Shown: positions 25,321 through 34,771, counted from the first letter of the stretch. The stretch is 34,990 nucleotides of DNA from Acidiferrobacteraceae bacterium (GCA_011052015.1 DRJZ01000182.1:1-34990); one strand, 5' to 3'. Program-made: numbers and translations. The notes: generated by a model not told the origin, from the letters alone.

Positions 25321-25905
25321 ATGTCAGCCACTACACAAAACTACCGCCTTATACTGTTTATCGGCAGCCTGATGTTGCTGGCAACCCCACCCACATCGGC
25401 TCTGAAATCAGACAAAGACCAAGCTGCCATCGTCGACGCCGATAACATCGAAATGGACTTCAACACCGGCGATCGAATTTACACCGGAAATGTTAGCGTG
25501 CGCCAAGGCAGTATGCTCCTGCGCAGCGATAAACTCGTCGTCAAGTTCAAAGACGATGCCCTGCAAAATGCAGTGGCCTACGGCAAACCGGCCCGGTTTC
25601 GACAACGCCCGGATGGCAAAGGCGAAGATGTGCGAGGCAAGGCCCTGCGCATCGTTTTTGACGAAATCAACAACAAAATCCACCTCTACAACAAGGCCGA
25701 GGTGACTCAAGGTCAAAACACCATCAAGAGCAAAGAAATCCACTACGATATGACGACCAGCAAGGTGATCATCAAGGGTGCTGCGTCGAGCCAATCCGGC
25801 GGCATGGACGCTGGTGGCCGGGCACGCATCATTATTCGACCTAAAGAATCTGCAAGCGGCAACATTCGGCTTAAAGAATCCGCAAGCGGCAACAGCCCCC
25901 CGTGA
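25321..25905 (+). CDS. lptA: Periplasmic LPS bridge protein LptA
   Basis: LptA polymerises head to tail to form the periplasmic beta-jellyroll bridge for LPS. The 194-residue product has a signal peptide ([18 protein letters not shown]), then the OstA/LptA pattern: [34 protein letters not shown], and [21 protein letters not shown]. The last 25 or so residues contain a tandem repeat, [20 protein letters not shown], outside the conserved fold. It overlaps lptB by four bases. Confidence 0.93.
   Translation: MSATTQNYRLILFIGSLMLLATPPTSALKSDKDQAAIVDADNIEMDFNTGDRIYTGNVSVRQGSMLLRSDKLVVKFKDDALQNAVAYGKPARFRQRPDGKGEDVRGKALRIVFDEINNKIHLYNKAEVTQGQNTIKSKEIHYDMTTSKVIIKGAASSQSGGMDAGGRARIIIRPKESASGNIRLKESASGNSPP
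25834..25893 (+). repeat. 30-bp in-frame tandem duplication in lptA
   Basis: Two adjacent 30-base units (25834-25863 and 25864-25893) match at 27 of 30 positions and encode [10 protein letters not shown] and [10 protein letters not shown]. The duplication is in frame and lies in the variable C-terminal tail. Confidence 0.9.
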
Positions 25906-26627
25906 GCACCCTAAAAACTCAGGACTTGAGTAAATCTTATCGGGGTTTAAAGGTTGTCAACAAAGTCGACATTGTGATCAATAGCGGCGAGGTGGTGGGC
26001 CTGCTGGGCCCCAATGGCGCCGGCAAGACCACCTGCTTCTATATGATCGTGGGCCTGGTGCCACGGGATGGAGGTAAGATCTGGTTAGACAACGCGGATA
26101 TTACTCATTTACCCATGCATGAACGGGCCCGGCTGGGCATCGGCTACCTGCCCCAGGAACCCTCTGTTTTTCGTAAACTCTCCGTAGAAGACAACATTAT
26201 GGCAGTACTCCAGGCAGTGCCGGACCTGAGTAAAGCCGACCGCGAAAATCGTTTGGAGACCTTGTTGGAAGAATTCGGTGTCGTCCATAAGCGCAAAACT
26301 ATGGGCATCAGCCTTTCAGGAGGAGAACGCCGCCGGGTCGAGATCGCCCGGGCCTTGGCCCTGGAGCCCTTTTTCATCATGCTGGATGAACCCTTTGCGG
26401 GTATTGACCCCAAATCAGTTGTGGACATCCAGCACATTATCTCCCATTTACGCAATATGGGGATTGGCGTCCTCATTACCGATCACAATGTGCGCGAAAC
26501 CCTGGGGATTTGTGATCGCGCTTACATCATGAGCGAGGGACAGGTGATTGCCTCCGGTCTGACGGACGAGATTTTGGAGCACGAAGAGGTCCGTGAAGTC
26601 TATCTCGGCACGAACTTCAGATTGTAG
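25902..26627 (+). CDS. lptB: LptB, ATPase of the LPS transporter
   Basis: LptB is the ATPase of LptB2FG that extracts LPS from the inner membrane. The 241-residue protein has Walker [15 protein letters not shown]-loop [12 protein letters not shown], signature [14 protein letters not shown], Walker [14 protein letters not shown] and H-loop ITDHNVRET. It starts with GTG overlapping the lptA stop. It ends the kds-lpt gene set; 176 bases then precede rpoN. Confidence 0.97.
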   Translation: MSTLKTQDLSKSYRGLKVVNKVDIVINSGEVVGLLGPNGAGKTTCFYMIVGLVPRDGGKIWLDNADITHLPMHERARLGIGYLPQEPSVFRKLSVEDNIMAVLQAVPDLSKADRENRLETLLEEFGVVHKRKTMGISLSGGERRRVEIARALALEPFFIMLDEPFAGIDPKSVVDIQHIISHLRNMGIGVLITDHNVRETLGICDRAYIMSEGQVIASGLTDEILEHEEVREVYLGTNFRL

Positions 26628-26803
26628 CCCCTGATTTGAACAAATAATGTTGGCCTTTTCGCCATGATTTGGCCGCAACGCCATATTTTGAATTAAGGGA
26701 ACTTCTATTAATTAGATAAAAGCACCCAAAGGGGCTATGCTATTAACATGAAGGTAGCGATCGTAACGCCCGCAAGTTTTGCGATCACTAGCAGTTATTA
26801 AAA

Positions 26804-28276
26804 ATGCGGCAATCGTTAGAATTAAAACTGGGTCAACGTCTAACCATGACCCCACAATTACAACAGGCCATCCGCCTGTTGCAACTGTCGGCGGTGGAAT
26901 TGCAGTCGGAGATTCAAGAGGCCCTGGAGGCCAACCCCCTGCTGGAGGAAAACGAAGAAGTCGCCAAGACCTCTGAGACCGACTCCCCCGGCAATGGTGA
27001 GGATGTCAGCAGTAACAATGGCGACACCGCCGATCTGAATTTAGACCAAGCCACCCCAAACAACGAGACCGCCGAGGATAGCGGTGACGACTGGGATCCG
27101 CCCGGCTATGAATATCCCGTCGCCCCTGGCGGCAGCCGAGGCACTCAGGGTAACAACAACTTTGAAATAGACGCCCGCACCAGTTCGCCGCTTACCCTGC
27201 ATGATCATCTAAGTTGGCAGATGCGGATGATCTCTTTTTCAAGCAACGACCTGTCTATCGCCCAAACGCTTATCGATTCCATCAGTCATGATGGCTATCT
27301 CAGCTGCACAATAGAAGAGATTTGCCAGACATTACTACCTGATATTGAAGTGGAACCCGAAGAGGTGGAAGCGGTGCTGCACCAAATCCAGAATTTCGAT
27401 CCCGTCGGTGTCGGGGCCCGCGATGTGGGCGAGTGTCTTGGCCTGCAATTGCGTCAATTTGCATCCGACACCCCTGGCTTGGACCCGGCGCGCATCATTG
27501 CAGAACAACATCTCAAACTCCTCGCCAGCCGCGACTTTACCCAGTTGCGCCGAGTCATGAAACTCAGCCAGACAGGGTTGCAACGGGCTATCCAGCTTAT
27601 TCAAAGCCTGAACCCTCGGCCCGGTAGCACCATACAACCTTCCCAGGCTGCCTATGTGATCCCGGATGTTATTGTGCGCAAACGCAAAGGCCAATGGTTA
27701 GTGGAGGTGAGCGACGACGTATATCCACGCATCCGTGTTAATCGCGTTTATGAAAACATGATTCAACGGGGAAACGATAGCCAGGACAATAAGTACCTGC
27801 AGGAACACCTTCAGGATGCGCGTTGGTTCTTAAAAAGTCTGCGCAATCGCCACGATACCTTGCTCAAAGTGGCGCGTGCGATCGTGGATCGCCAGCGGGA
27901 CTATTTTGAACACGGTGAAGAGGCTATGAAGCCCCTAGTATTACACGATATCGCCGAGACTCTGGGTATGCACGAATCTACTATTTCCCGCGTTACCACC
28001 CAAAAATACATGCTGACCCCTCGGGGCATACTCGAGCTAAAGTATTTCTTTTCCAGCCACGTCAGCACAACCGATGGTGGCACCCGCTCGGCAACCGCTA
28101 TTCGTTCCATGATCAAAAAACTGATTGATTCAGAACCTACCATAAAACCGATTAGCGATAGCAAAATCGTTGTGCTGTTAGAGGAAGCGGGCGTTCAAGT
28201 GGCGCGCCGTACCATTGCCAAGTACCGCGAACACATGAAAATCCCACCATCGAACCAGCGCAAGACCCTTGTCTAA
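26804..28276 (+). CDS. rpoN: RNA polymerase sigma-54 factor RpoN
   Basis: RpoN directs transcription from -24/-12 promoters with AAA+ activators. The 490-residue protein has the Gln/Leu-rich region I (LTMTPQLQQAIRLLQLS), an acidic region II (about 45-110), the core-binding and helix-turn-helix parts (LHDIAETLGMHESTISRVTTQKY), and the RpoN box ARRTIAKYRE at about 467-476. All elements are intact. It is followed by hpf and ptsN, as in E. coli and Pseudomonas, where the downstream PTS genes modulate sigma-54 and nitrogen/carbon physiology. Confidence 0.97.
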   Translation: MRQSLELKLGQRLTMTPQLQQAIRLLQLSAVELQSEIQEALEANPLLEENEEVAKTSETDSPGNGEDVSSNNGDTADLNLDQATPNNETAEDSGDDWDPPGYEYPVAPGGSRGTQGNNNFEIDARTSSPLTLHDHLSWQMRMISFSSNDLSIAQTLIDSISHDGYLSCTIEEICQTLLPDIEVEPEEVEAVLHQIQNFDPVGVGARDVGECLGLQLRQFASDTPGLDPARIIAEQHLKLLASRDFTQLRRVMKLSQTGLQRAIQLIQSLNPRPGSTIQPSQAAYVIPDVIVRKRKGQWLVEVSDDVYPRIRVNRVYENMIQRGNDSQDNKYLQEHLQDARWFLKSLRNRHDTLLKVARAIVDRQRDYFEHGEEAMKPLVLHDIAETLGMHESTISRVTTQKYMLTPRGILELKYFFSSHVSTTDGGTRSATAIRSMIKKLIDSEPTIKPISDSKIVVLLEEAGVQVARRTIAKYREHMKIPPSNQRKTLV

Positions 28277-28300
28277 CTTAAATATATACGGAGGAAATCG

Positions 28301-28627
28301 ATGCAATTGACAATTAGTGGACATCAAATCGAAATCACCCCCCCATTACGCGAATATGTATCTGAGAAAATGGACCGGATCAACAGGCACTTCGACAATG
28401 TCACCACCACCAAAGTGGTACTCCATGTAGAAAAAGAGCGCCACCATGCAGAGGCCACCATAAATACCAAGGGCGCAACCTTACACGCCAACGCCCAGGC
28501 ACCCGACATGTATGCCGCCATTGACTCACTCACAGACAAACTGGACAGACAGGTCCGCAAACACAAAGAAAAAACCACAAACCATCACCGCAATGGTGGT
28601 GCACTCAAGGATCAACAATTCCAATGA
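28301..28627 (+). CDS. hpf: Ribosome hibernation promoting factor, short HPF/RaiA type
   Basis: This 108-residue protein is of the S30AE family. It has the MQLTISGHQIEITPPLREYV start, HVEKERHHAEATI and a C-terminal basic helix DKLDRQVRKHKEK. Short HPF binds in the mRNA/tRNA channel of resting ribosomes and, with RMF, promotes 100S dimers in enterics. A perfect GGAGG (28290-28294) six bases before the ATG predicts strong translation. It overlaps ptsN by four bases. Confidence 0.94.
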   Translation: MQLTISGHQIEITPPLREYVSEKMDRINRHFDNVTTTKVVLHVEKERHHAEATINTKGATLHANAQAPDMYAAIDSLTDKLDRQVRKHKEKTTNHHRNGGALKDQQFQ

Positions 28628-29148
28628 TACAAACACACCCCGGTGTTACCGATGAAGTTCAGACCATATCGGTACCGGCATTTCATCTAGCCACTATTCT
28701 CGACCAAGATCGAATCGTGATCGATTCAAAGGTCTCGAGCAAGAAACGGCTGCTGGAGGGGGTCACGGCCCTACTCACCCATGGCTCCACCCTGGACACA
28801 ACTCGGGTATTTCAAATCCTGACGGAGCGGGAGCGGCTGGGGAGTACCGGTATCGGTGAGGGAGTAGCCATCCCCCATGGTCGAATCGACGGACTCGACA
28901 AACCAGTAGGTGCCTTTATTAGCCTGCGGAAAGCGATCAATTTCGACGCCCAGGACCAGCAGGCCGTCAATCTGGTGTTTGGTCTATTGGTGCCTGAAGA
29001 GGCCACCTCTCAACACCTGGCGATCCTCGCCAAACTGGCGGGGATGTTTCGAGATACGGCATTACGCCGGTCCCTGGCCGCTATGAATGATGCCAACGAG
29101 GTATATAATCGGTTGATCCATTGGGATGGAACAACCGGCAATACTTGA
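28624..29148 (+). CDS. ptsN: Nitrogen-regulatory phosphotransferase EIIA-Ntr (PtsN)
   Basis: PtsN is the output protein of the regulatory phosphotransferase system. In relatives its phosphorylation state controls potassium uptake, sensor kinases and other targets. The 174-residue EIIA (fructose/mannitol-type fold) has the phospho-acceptor His85 in GVAIPHGRIDGL. The N-terminus is about 18 residues longer than the usual start (FHLATILDQDRIVID), so initiation could be internal, but the ATGA overlap with hpf favours the annotated start. The stop overlaps the hprK ATG by one base. Confidence 0.95.
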   Translation: MIQTHPGVTDEVQTISVPAFHLATILDQDRIVIDSKVSSKKRLLEGVTALLTHGSTLDTTRVFQILTERERLGSTGIGEGVAIPHGRIDGLDKPVGAFISLRKAINFDAQDQQAVNLVFGLLVPEEATSQHLAILAKLAGMFRDTALRRSLAAMNDANEVYNRLIHWDGTTGNT

Positions 29149-30140
29149 TGACATCGACACCCCAGCTCACCGCCGAGACAATCTTCAATACCTACGAGGA
29201 ACTCCTCGGGCTAGCTTGGCTGGGTGGAAGAAGTGGGCGTCATCGCCCCCTGGAACAGATCAATGCAAAATACCCTGGCCTGGCCCTGGTAGGCCATCTC
29301 AGCCTGATTCATCCCAACCGGGTACAAGTCCTGGGTAAAAATGAACTCGCCTATATTGATGGGATGAATCCTGAGGACAGACAAGAAATCCTCAGCAAAA
29401 TCTTCTCATCTCAATATTGCTCCGCCATTATCATCGCCGACAGTCTAACGCCCTCCACCGACTTCATCACCAACGCCGACGCTCAAAATATGCCGCTGTT
29501 GACGTCGACCGAACCCAGTCCACGCCTGATTGACGCCCTGCAGTACTACCTGACGGCGGCCATGGCTCAGCGGATAACGGAACACGGGGTTTTCATGGAG
29601 GTCATGGGTATCGGCGTACTGCTGACCGGCGATGCAGGTGTAGGTAAGAGCGAGATTGCCCTCGAACTTCTAAGCCGCAATCATCGTCTTATCGCCGACG
29701 ACGCCGTGGAATTGTCCCGTGTCAGCCCACAACTCCTGGAGGGCCGCTGCCCAGAGGCATTACGATACTTCATGGAAGTGCGTGGATTGGGCATCCTCGA
29801 CGTGCGCGCCATGTTCGGCGAAACTGCAACCAAGCGTGCCAAGTACCTGCGTCTCATTGTCCGCTTGGAACAAATGGAAAAACAGGCGATGGATCGACTG
29901 GACCGCCTTCAGGCCGAGACCCAAACGCGAACTATATTGGGCATCCGCGTGCCCGAAGTTATCATACCCATCGCCCCTGGGCGCAATCTGGCAGTGCTAA
30001 TCGAAGCGGCGGTGCGTAATCATATTCAGCATATGCGCGGTAAAAACGCGCTGCATGATTTTATGGAACAACAACAATCCGTTATGCGGCAAAATGAAAT
30101 GCTAACCAATAACGCCGCCACAGATCAACAAAAAGAATAA
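29148..30140 (+). CDS. hprK: HPr kinase/phosphorylase HprK
   Basis: HprK phosphorylates HPr on Ser46 and reverses the reaction. The C-terminal domain has Walker A LLTGDAGVGKSEIALELL (about 159-176), the acidic ADDAVEL motif and the HprK signature MEVRGLGILDVRAMFG. An upstream TTG gives a longer frame, but the ATG at 29148 overlaps the ptsN stop (TGATG) and matches the family N-terminus, giving 330 residues. HprK is absent from enterics and common in beta- and some gammaproteobacteria with incomplete PTSs. HPr encoded at 31408 keeps the Ser46 target. Confidence 0.95.
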   Translation: MTSTPQLTAETIFNTYEELLGLAWLGGRSGRHRPLEQINAKYPGLALVGHLSLIHPNRVQVLGKNELAYIDGMNPEDRQEILSKIFSSQYCSAIIIADSLTPSTDFITNADAQNMPLLTSTEPSPRLIDALQYYLTAAMAQRITEHGVFMEVMGIGVLLTGDAGVGKSEIALELLSRNHRLIADDAVELSRVSPQLLEGRCPEALRYFMEVRGLGILDVRAMFGETATKRAKYLRLIVRLEQMEKQAMDRLDRLQAETQTRTILGIRVPEVIIPIAPGRNLAVLIEAAVRNHIQHMRGKNALHDFMEQQQSVMRQNEMLTNNAATDQQKE

Positions 30141-30995
30141 GTGAATTTCTTCATCATTAGCGGTCTTTCCGGATCTGGAAAATCCATTGCCCTCAATGCC
30201 CTTGAGGACATGGGTTACTACTGTATTGACAACCTGCCTGCCGTATTATTGCCACATTTTGTGAAAGAGTTACTGGGCGAATCAACACCGAACAGCTACC
30301 ATGCTGCGGTCAGCATCGATTCCAGAAATCGATACTTCCTGGAATCGTTGTCAGAAAATCTTAATCAGATCGAGGCCTTGGGGCTAAACTACAAAGTGAT
30401 TTTCCTTGAGGCCGAAGAGTCGACGCTCATCAAGCGGTTTAGCGAGACCCGGCGCAGGCACCCCCTAACCGATGCCACTACTCCACTTATCGAAGGCATC
30501 CGGCTGGAAAAGGATTTACTGACTCCACTGTCCACAAGATCCACCAAACAGATCGACACCACAACCACCACGGCCCATGAGTTGCGGGGCATGATTCGTG
30601 ACTTTGCGGGGGGGATGAGCAAACAAGGCCTGTCTCTACTATTTCAATCCTTCGGTTTTAAACACGGCGCACCATTGGATGCCGATTTTGTGTTTGATGT
30701 GCGCTGTCTACCCAACCCCTATTGGAAATCGGGGCTGCGACCCCTGACCGGTCAGGATCAGGCGGTCATCGACTATCTGAAGGAACAGGAACAAGTCCCG
30801 GCCATGATACAGCAGATAGAACAATTCCTGACATCCTGGCTACCCCATTTCGTTGCCGAACACCGCAGCTATATCACCGTTGCCATTGGCTGCACCGGCG
30901 GCCGACACCGGTCTGTCTATATTGCCAGACAACTTGCGGATCACTTCACATCGCAACCCTATAACGTACAAATTCGACACCGGGAACTCTCATGA
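30141..30995 (+). CDS. rapZ: RNase adapter protein RapZ
   Basis: RapZ (YhbJ) is a P-loop protein that in E. coli binds the sRNA GlmZ and directs RNase E to it, linking to glucosamine-6-phosphate supply for the envelope. The 284-residue sequence has Walker A SGLSGSGKS (residues 7-15), the RRRHPL block, FVFDVRCLPNP and the C-terminal RNA-binding part with IGCTGGRHRSVYIAR. It starts with GTG directly after the hprK stop. Whether a GlmZ-type sRNA exists here cannot be seen. Confidence 0.95.
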   Translation: MNFFIISGLSGSGKSIALNALEDMGYYCIDNLPAVLLPHFVKELLGESTPNSYHAAVSIDSRNRYFLESLSENLNQIEALGLNYKVIFLEAEESTLIKRFSETRRRHPLTDATTPLIEGIRLEKDLLTPLSTRSTKQIDTTTTTAHELRGMIRDFAGGMSKQGLSLLFQSFGFKHGAPLDADFVFDVRCLPNPYWKSGLRPLTGQDQAVIDYLKEQEQVPAMIQQIEQFLTSWLPHFVAEHRSYITVAIGCTGGRHRSVYIARQLADHFTSQPYNVQIRHRELS

Positions 30996-31411
30996 TAGGT
31001 ATTTTAATTTTGGCCCCCGAATCCATGGGCCGAGGCCTGCTAGAGGCCGCAACCCATATTCTGGGTACAGCACCGCCCCAGATTGAACTGTTGACGGTAA
31101 GCGGTACCGTTGAGACACTCAAAAATTTCCGCGTCGACACCCAGGAGGCCATTTACAGGCTGGACACCGGCGAGGGCGTCATCATACTTGCAGATATTTT
31201 TGGCGCCTCCCACACCAACGAGGCTTGCAGACTCCTTCAGCCAGGCCGTGTCGACTTGGTCTCCGGGGTCAACTTGCCTATGTTGGTTCGGGTGCTCAAC
31301 CACCGCCAACTGCGCCTGGACGCCCTCGTCACCAAAGCCAGCGGCGGCGGTAGAGACGGCATCGTCTGTGCCAGCCATCGCACCGCCAGCACAAACCCGG
31401 ATGCTGCATGA
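30992..31411 (+). CDS. Mannose-family PTS EIIA domain protein lacking the active-site His
   Basis: The 139-residue protein has the EIIA-Man fold pattern: start MIGILIL, LLEAATHILG, the central GVIILADIFGASHTNEACRLL, and VSGVNLPMLVRVLNHR. In working family members the first strand ends in Thr/Ala-His (for example ITH or IAH), and this His carries the phosphoryl group. Here the codons read L-A-P-E-S (residues 7-11) and Pro9 stands where that His belongs. The only nearby His (22) matches a non-catalytic conserved position. The frame is otherwise intact and overlaps rapZ and ptsH by four bases each, so it is still translated with its neighbours. It may be a non-phosphorylatable regulator (inference). 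Confidence 0.85.
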   Translation: MIGILILAPESMGRGLLEAATHILGTAPPQIELLTVSGTVETLKNFRVDTQEAIYRLDTGEGVIILADIFGASHTNEACRLLQPGRVDLVSGVNLPMLVRVLNHRQLRLDALVTKASGGGRDGIVCASHRTASTNPDAA

Positions 31412-31677
31412 CCCGCGTCAAACTCAAAATAATCAATAAGCTGGGGTTGCACGCACGTGCGGCCGCAAAACTGGTGGCCATGGCCTCACAGTTTGAAAGC
31501 ACTGTATCGATCATACACAATGACTCGGAAGTCAACGGAAAAAGCATCATGGGCATCATGATGCTCGCCGCCGGTATCGGTGCCGAATTAGAATTGATCA
31601 CCCAAGGCACTGATGAACAGGCGGCCGCCGACGCCATCAAGGCCCTAGTCAATGACCGCTTCGGCGAGGACGAATAG
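31408..31677 (+). CDS. ptsH: Phosphocarrier protein HPr
   Basis: The 89-residue HPr passes phosphoryl groups from EI to EIIA. It has the active His15 in KLGLHARAAAKLV and Ser46 in NGKSIMGIMMLAAG, the target of HprK. In E. coli the equivalent slot holds npr. With hprK three genes upstream, this is a Ser/His dually regulated HPr. It overlaps the EIIA-like gene by four bases and ptsI by one (TAGTG). Confidence 0.95.
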   Translation: MTRVKLKIINKLGLHARAAAKLVAMASQFESTVSIIHNDSEVNGKSIMGIMMLAAGIGAELELITQGTDEQAAADAIKALVNDRFGEDE

Positions 31678-33419
31678 TGTTTGTCCTGTATGGCTCCGGG
31701 GTAGGTAAAGGCATTGCCATTGGCAAGGCCTTCGTGTTACATCGCGATCGGGTCGAGATCCCCGAGTATGTACTTCCTAAATATTTGTTAGATGAAGAAG
31801 TTGAGCGCTTCCATCACGCGGTTCAACAGGCCCGCGAGCAACTCACCGTGATCACTCAACACATCCCCGAGGGCGCCCCACCTGAGACCGCAGGATTTAT
31901 AGACGCCCACTTGCTCATGCTTGAAGATCGCATGTTATTGGAAGCCACCATCAAGACCATTCGCGAAGAACGATACAATGCAGAATGGGCGCTGAAGCTA
32001 CATAGCGACACCTTGATAGCAGTGTTTGACAAAATGGAGGACCCCTATCTACGCAATAAAAAAATAGACATCCACCAAGTGGTGGATCGGGTGCAACGCA
32101 ACCTATTAATGGTACAGGATCAGGAACACGACCGTGTGCTGGATGGCCTGGATGGACACATAGTGGTTGCCAACGACCTCACCCCTGCAGACACCGTTAT
32201 GCTGAAAAATCATCATATCGGGGCTTTTGTCACCAACCTGGGCAGCCCCATTTCTCATACCGCCATCCTGGCCCGTGGCCTGCGTATACCTGCAATAGTA
32301 GGTTTACATGGTGCAGTACGTTACATCCGGGATGGCGATTCGCTCATCATTGATGGCAAACAAGGTTCTCTAATTATTGATCCAGACGACCGGTTGCTAA
32401 GAGAATTCCGCGCCCACAAACGCCAGATGGATCGTCTACGCGCAGAGCTACAAACCTTAAAATCCAGTTTACCCGTCACTCAAGATGCCCAACAAATCGA
32501 CTTAATGGCAAACATCGAATTACCTGGCGACATTAAAGCAGTTAAAAAAGTAGCCGCTGCCGGTGTAGGGCTCTACCGCACCGAGTATCTGTTCATGAAC
32601 AAGGGTATTGTGCCCACAGAATCTGATCACTACAACGCCTATATTCGTGTGATCAAATCCATGGGCGGCAGACCAATCACCATTCGCACCATGGACCTGG
32701 GCACCGACAAACAAGTCAGTAGCATCACAGAGTCCGGGAACCAGGGGGTCAACCCGGCATTGGGTCTGCGCGCCATCAGGCTGTGCCTGCAGGATCCACA
32801 GCTTTTTAAACCACAACTACGGGCCATATTACGGGCCTCTGCCCACGGCAAGATCAGACTCATGATACCCATGATATCCAGCCTTGATGAACTCGATCAA
32901 ACTCTCGACCTCATAGAAGAGGTCAAACGTGAACTCGACCGGAAGCATCAGAAGTTCGATCCCGATTTACCCGTAGGGGGTATGATCGAGGTCCCCGCAG
33001 CAGCAATCTCAGCAGATCTGTTTGCAGAGCACCTAGATTTTCTTTCCATCGGCACCAATGACCTTATTCAATATACCCTGGCCATTGATCGTATAGACGA
33101 CACCGTCAACTATCTATACGACCCCCTGCACCCGTCGGTATTGCGACTCATCAAGATGACCATAGATGCCGGCAATAAGGCCAACATACCCGTTGCCATG
33201 TGCGGCGAGATGGCTGGCGACACCACCTATACCCGTCTACTGCTTGGCATGGGCCTGCGCAATTTCAGCATGGATGCAGAAAATCTGCTTGAAATTAAAA
33301 AAATTGTTATTGGCAGCGATAGTGATCGACTCGCCATCCAGGCAAAACAGGTACTCCAGGCGACGAGCAGCAATGAGGTGCACCGCTTGGTGCACGAAAT
33401 CAATCAGGAAAATGGATGA
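31677..33419 (+). CDS. ptsI: PTS enzyme I (phosphoenolpyruvate-protein phosphotransferase)
   Basis: Enzyme I draws phosphoryl groups from PEP for HPr. The 580-residue protein has the HPr-binding N-domain, phospho-His194 in NLGSPISHTAILARGLRIPA, and the PEP-binding C-terminal barrel (TMDLGTDK, GLYRTEYLF, GTNDLIQYTLAIDR, and the active Cys in AMCGEMAGD). There is no N-terminal GAF domain, so it is PtsI-type rather than PtsP. It starts with GTG. No sugar EIIB/EIIC genes are nearby, pointing to a regulatory PTS. Confidence 0.95.
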   Translation: MFVLYGSGVGKGIAIGKAFVLHRDRVEIPEYVLPKYLLDEEVERFHHAVQQAREQLTVITQHIPEGAPPETAGFIDAHLLMLEDRMLLEATIKTIREERYNAEWALKLHSDTLIAVFDKMEDPYLRNKKIDIHQVVDRVQRNLLMVQDQEHDRVLDGLDGHIVVANDLTPADTVMLKNHHIGAFVTNLGSPISHTAILARGLRIPAIVGLHGAVRYIRDGDSLIIDGKQGSLIIDPDDRLLREFRAHKRQMDRLRAELQTLKSSLPVTQDAQQIDLMANIELPGDIKAVKKVAAAGVGLYRTEYLFMNKGIVPTESDHYNAYIRVIKSMGGRPITIRTMDLGTDKQVSSITESGNQGVNPALGLRAIRLCLQDPQLFKPQLRAILRASAHGKIRLMIPMISSLDELDQTLDLIEEVKRELDRKHQKFDPDLPVGGMIEVPAAAISADLFAEHLDFLSIGTNDLIQYTLAIDRIDDTVNYLYDPLHPSVLRLIKMTIDAGNKANIPVAMCGEMAGDTTYTRLLLGMGLRNFSMDAENLLEIKKIVIGSDSDRLAIQAKQVLQATSSNEVHRLVHEINQENG

Positions 33420-34771
33420 GTCAGGACAATAATAAGGGAAACGCCGACCCCCTCAGCGAATTGCTGGAGGCCCTCAAGCAAGGCTCCTTGGGCGACATTC
33501 GCCATCTGCTTGCCGATCTACATCCTGCGGATATCGCTCATCTACTGGAAGGGACACCACTTGATCAGCGCTTGGTGACATGGGAGCTGGTGCAAGCACC
33601 CATACGAGGCGAGGTCCTTCTTGAGGTGTCCGAGGGGGTACGCGACGATCTCATTGAGGCCATGGACAGTCACGCCGTGGTGGATGCGGTGCGCCAACTG
33701 GATACGGATGAAATCGCCGATCTGCTTCCAGACCTCCCAGACGAAGTGGTTGCTGAAATTCTTTTTACCCTGGACCGCGAAGACCGGCAACGACTCGACA
33801 CGGTCCTATCCTACCCGGAAGACACCGCTGGTGGGCTCATGAACCTGGATATGGTCACGGTTCGCGACAGCGTGTCCTTGGAGGTTGTGCTGCGTTACCT
33901 GCGTCGTCGCGGCGATCTACCTGAATCCACCGATAAGATATTCATTGTGGACTGGAACAATCGGCTAGTAGGCAGCTTGCAACTCACCACCCTGCTGGGC
34001 AGTGACGTCAAAAAACGCGTCCATGATGTTATGAATCAGGATGTGGTGTCGTTTCAATCCATGACCCCGGACCGCGACGTAGCCGCAGCCTTCGAACGCT
34101 ACAACCTGATCACCGCTCCGGTGGTGGATGTAGAAAATCGTATTCTCGGTCGTATAACCGTAGACGATGTAGTGGACGTGATCCGTGAACATGGCGACCA
34201 GGCCGTATTGGCCAGGGCCGGCCTGAGTGTGGACGACGACATCTTCGCCTCGGTCTCTGAGAGCACCCGAAACCGCGCACTCTGGCTCGGGGTCAATCTC
34301 ATCACAGCCTTTATTGCCTCCTGGGTCATTGGTCACTTTGAAACCACCCTATCCAAAATGGTAGCCCTGGCTGTGCTTATGCCTATTGTGGCCAGCATGG
34401 GCGGCAATGCCGGCACCCAAACACTCACCCTCACCATCCGTGGCTTAGCCCTGGGCACCATCACCGGGGCCAATGCCCCTAAGGTCATCAAAAAAGAACT
34501 CATGATAGGCGGACTCAATGGCATCATCTGGGCCCTGGTGGTCGCCTTGGTAGCTACTTTCTGGTTTGACGATATTCTCCTGGGCGTGATTATCGCCGTG
34601 GCCATGATACTCAACATGATCACCGCCGCCCTCGCCGGAGTGCTGCTACCCATCATGCTCAATCGCCTCGGCATCGATCCCGCCCTGGCCGGTACCGTGG
34701 CACTGACCACCATCACCGACGTGATCGGATTTCTATCCTTTTTGGGGCTTGCGGCGGTGTTTTTAGTTTGA
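33416..34771 (+). CDS. mgtE: Magnesium transporter MgtE
   Basis: MgtE is a homodimeric Mg channel gated by cytosolic magnesium. The 451-residue protein has the N-terminal helical sensor domain (about 10-130, with HPADIAHLLEG), a CBS pair (about 140-260, VMNQDVVSF and GRITVDDVVDVI), a plug helix, and five transmembrane helices with the pore signature MPIVASMGGNAGTQTLTL. Its ATG overlaps the ptsI stop (ATGA), so it is probably co-transcribed with the PTS genes. Its 3' end overlaps the convergent DUF559 frame by nine bases. Confidence 0.95.
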   Translation: MSQDNNKGNADPLSELLEALKQGSLGDIRHLLADLHPADIAHLLEGTPLDQRLVTWELVQAPIRGEVLLEVSEGVRDDLIEAMDSHAVVDAVRQLDTDEIADLLPDLPDEVVAEILFTLDREDRQRLDTVLSYPEDTAGGLMNLDMVTVRDSVSLEVVLRYLRRRGDLPESTDKIFIVDWNNRLVGSLQLTTLLGSDVKKRVHDVMNQDVVSFQSMTPDRDVAAAFERYNLITAPVVDVENRILGRITVDDVVDVIREHGDQAVLARAGLSVDDDIFASVSESTRNRALWLGVNLITAFIASWVIGHFETTLSKMVALAVLMPIVASMGGNAGTQTLTLTIRGLALGTITGANAPKVIKKELMIGGLNGIIWALVVALVATFWFDDILLGVIIAVAMILNMITAALAGVLLPIMLNRLGIDPALAGTVALTTITDVIGFLSFLGLAAVFLV

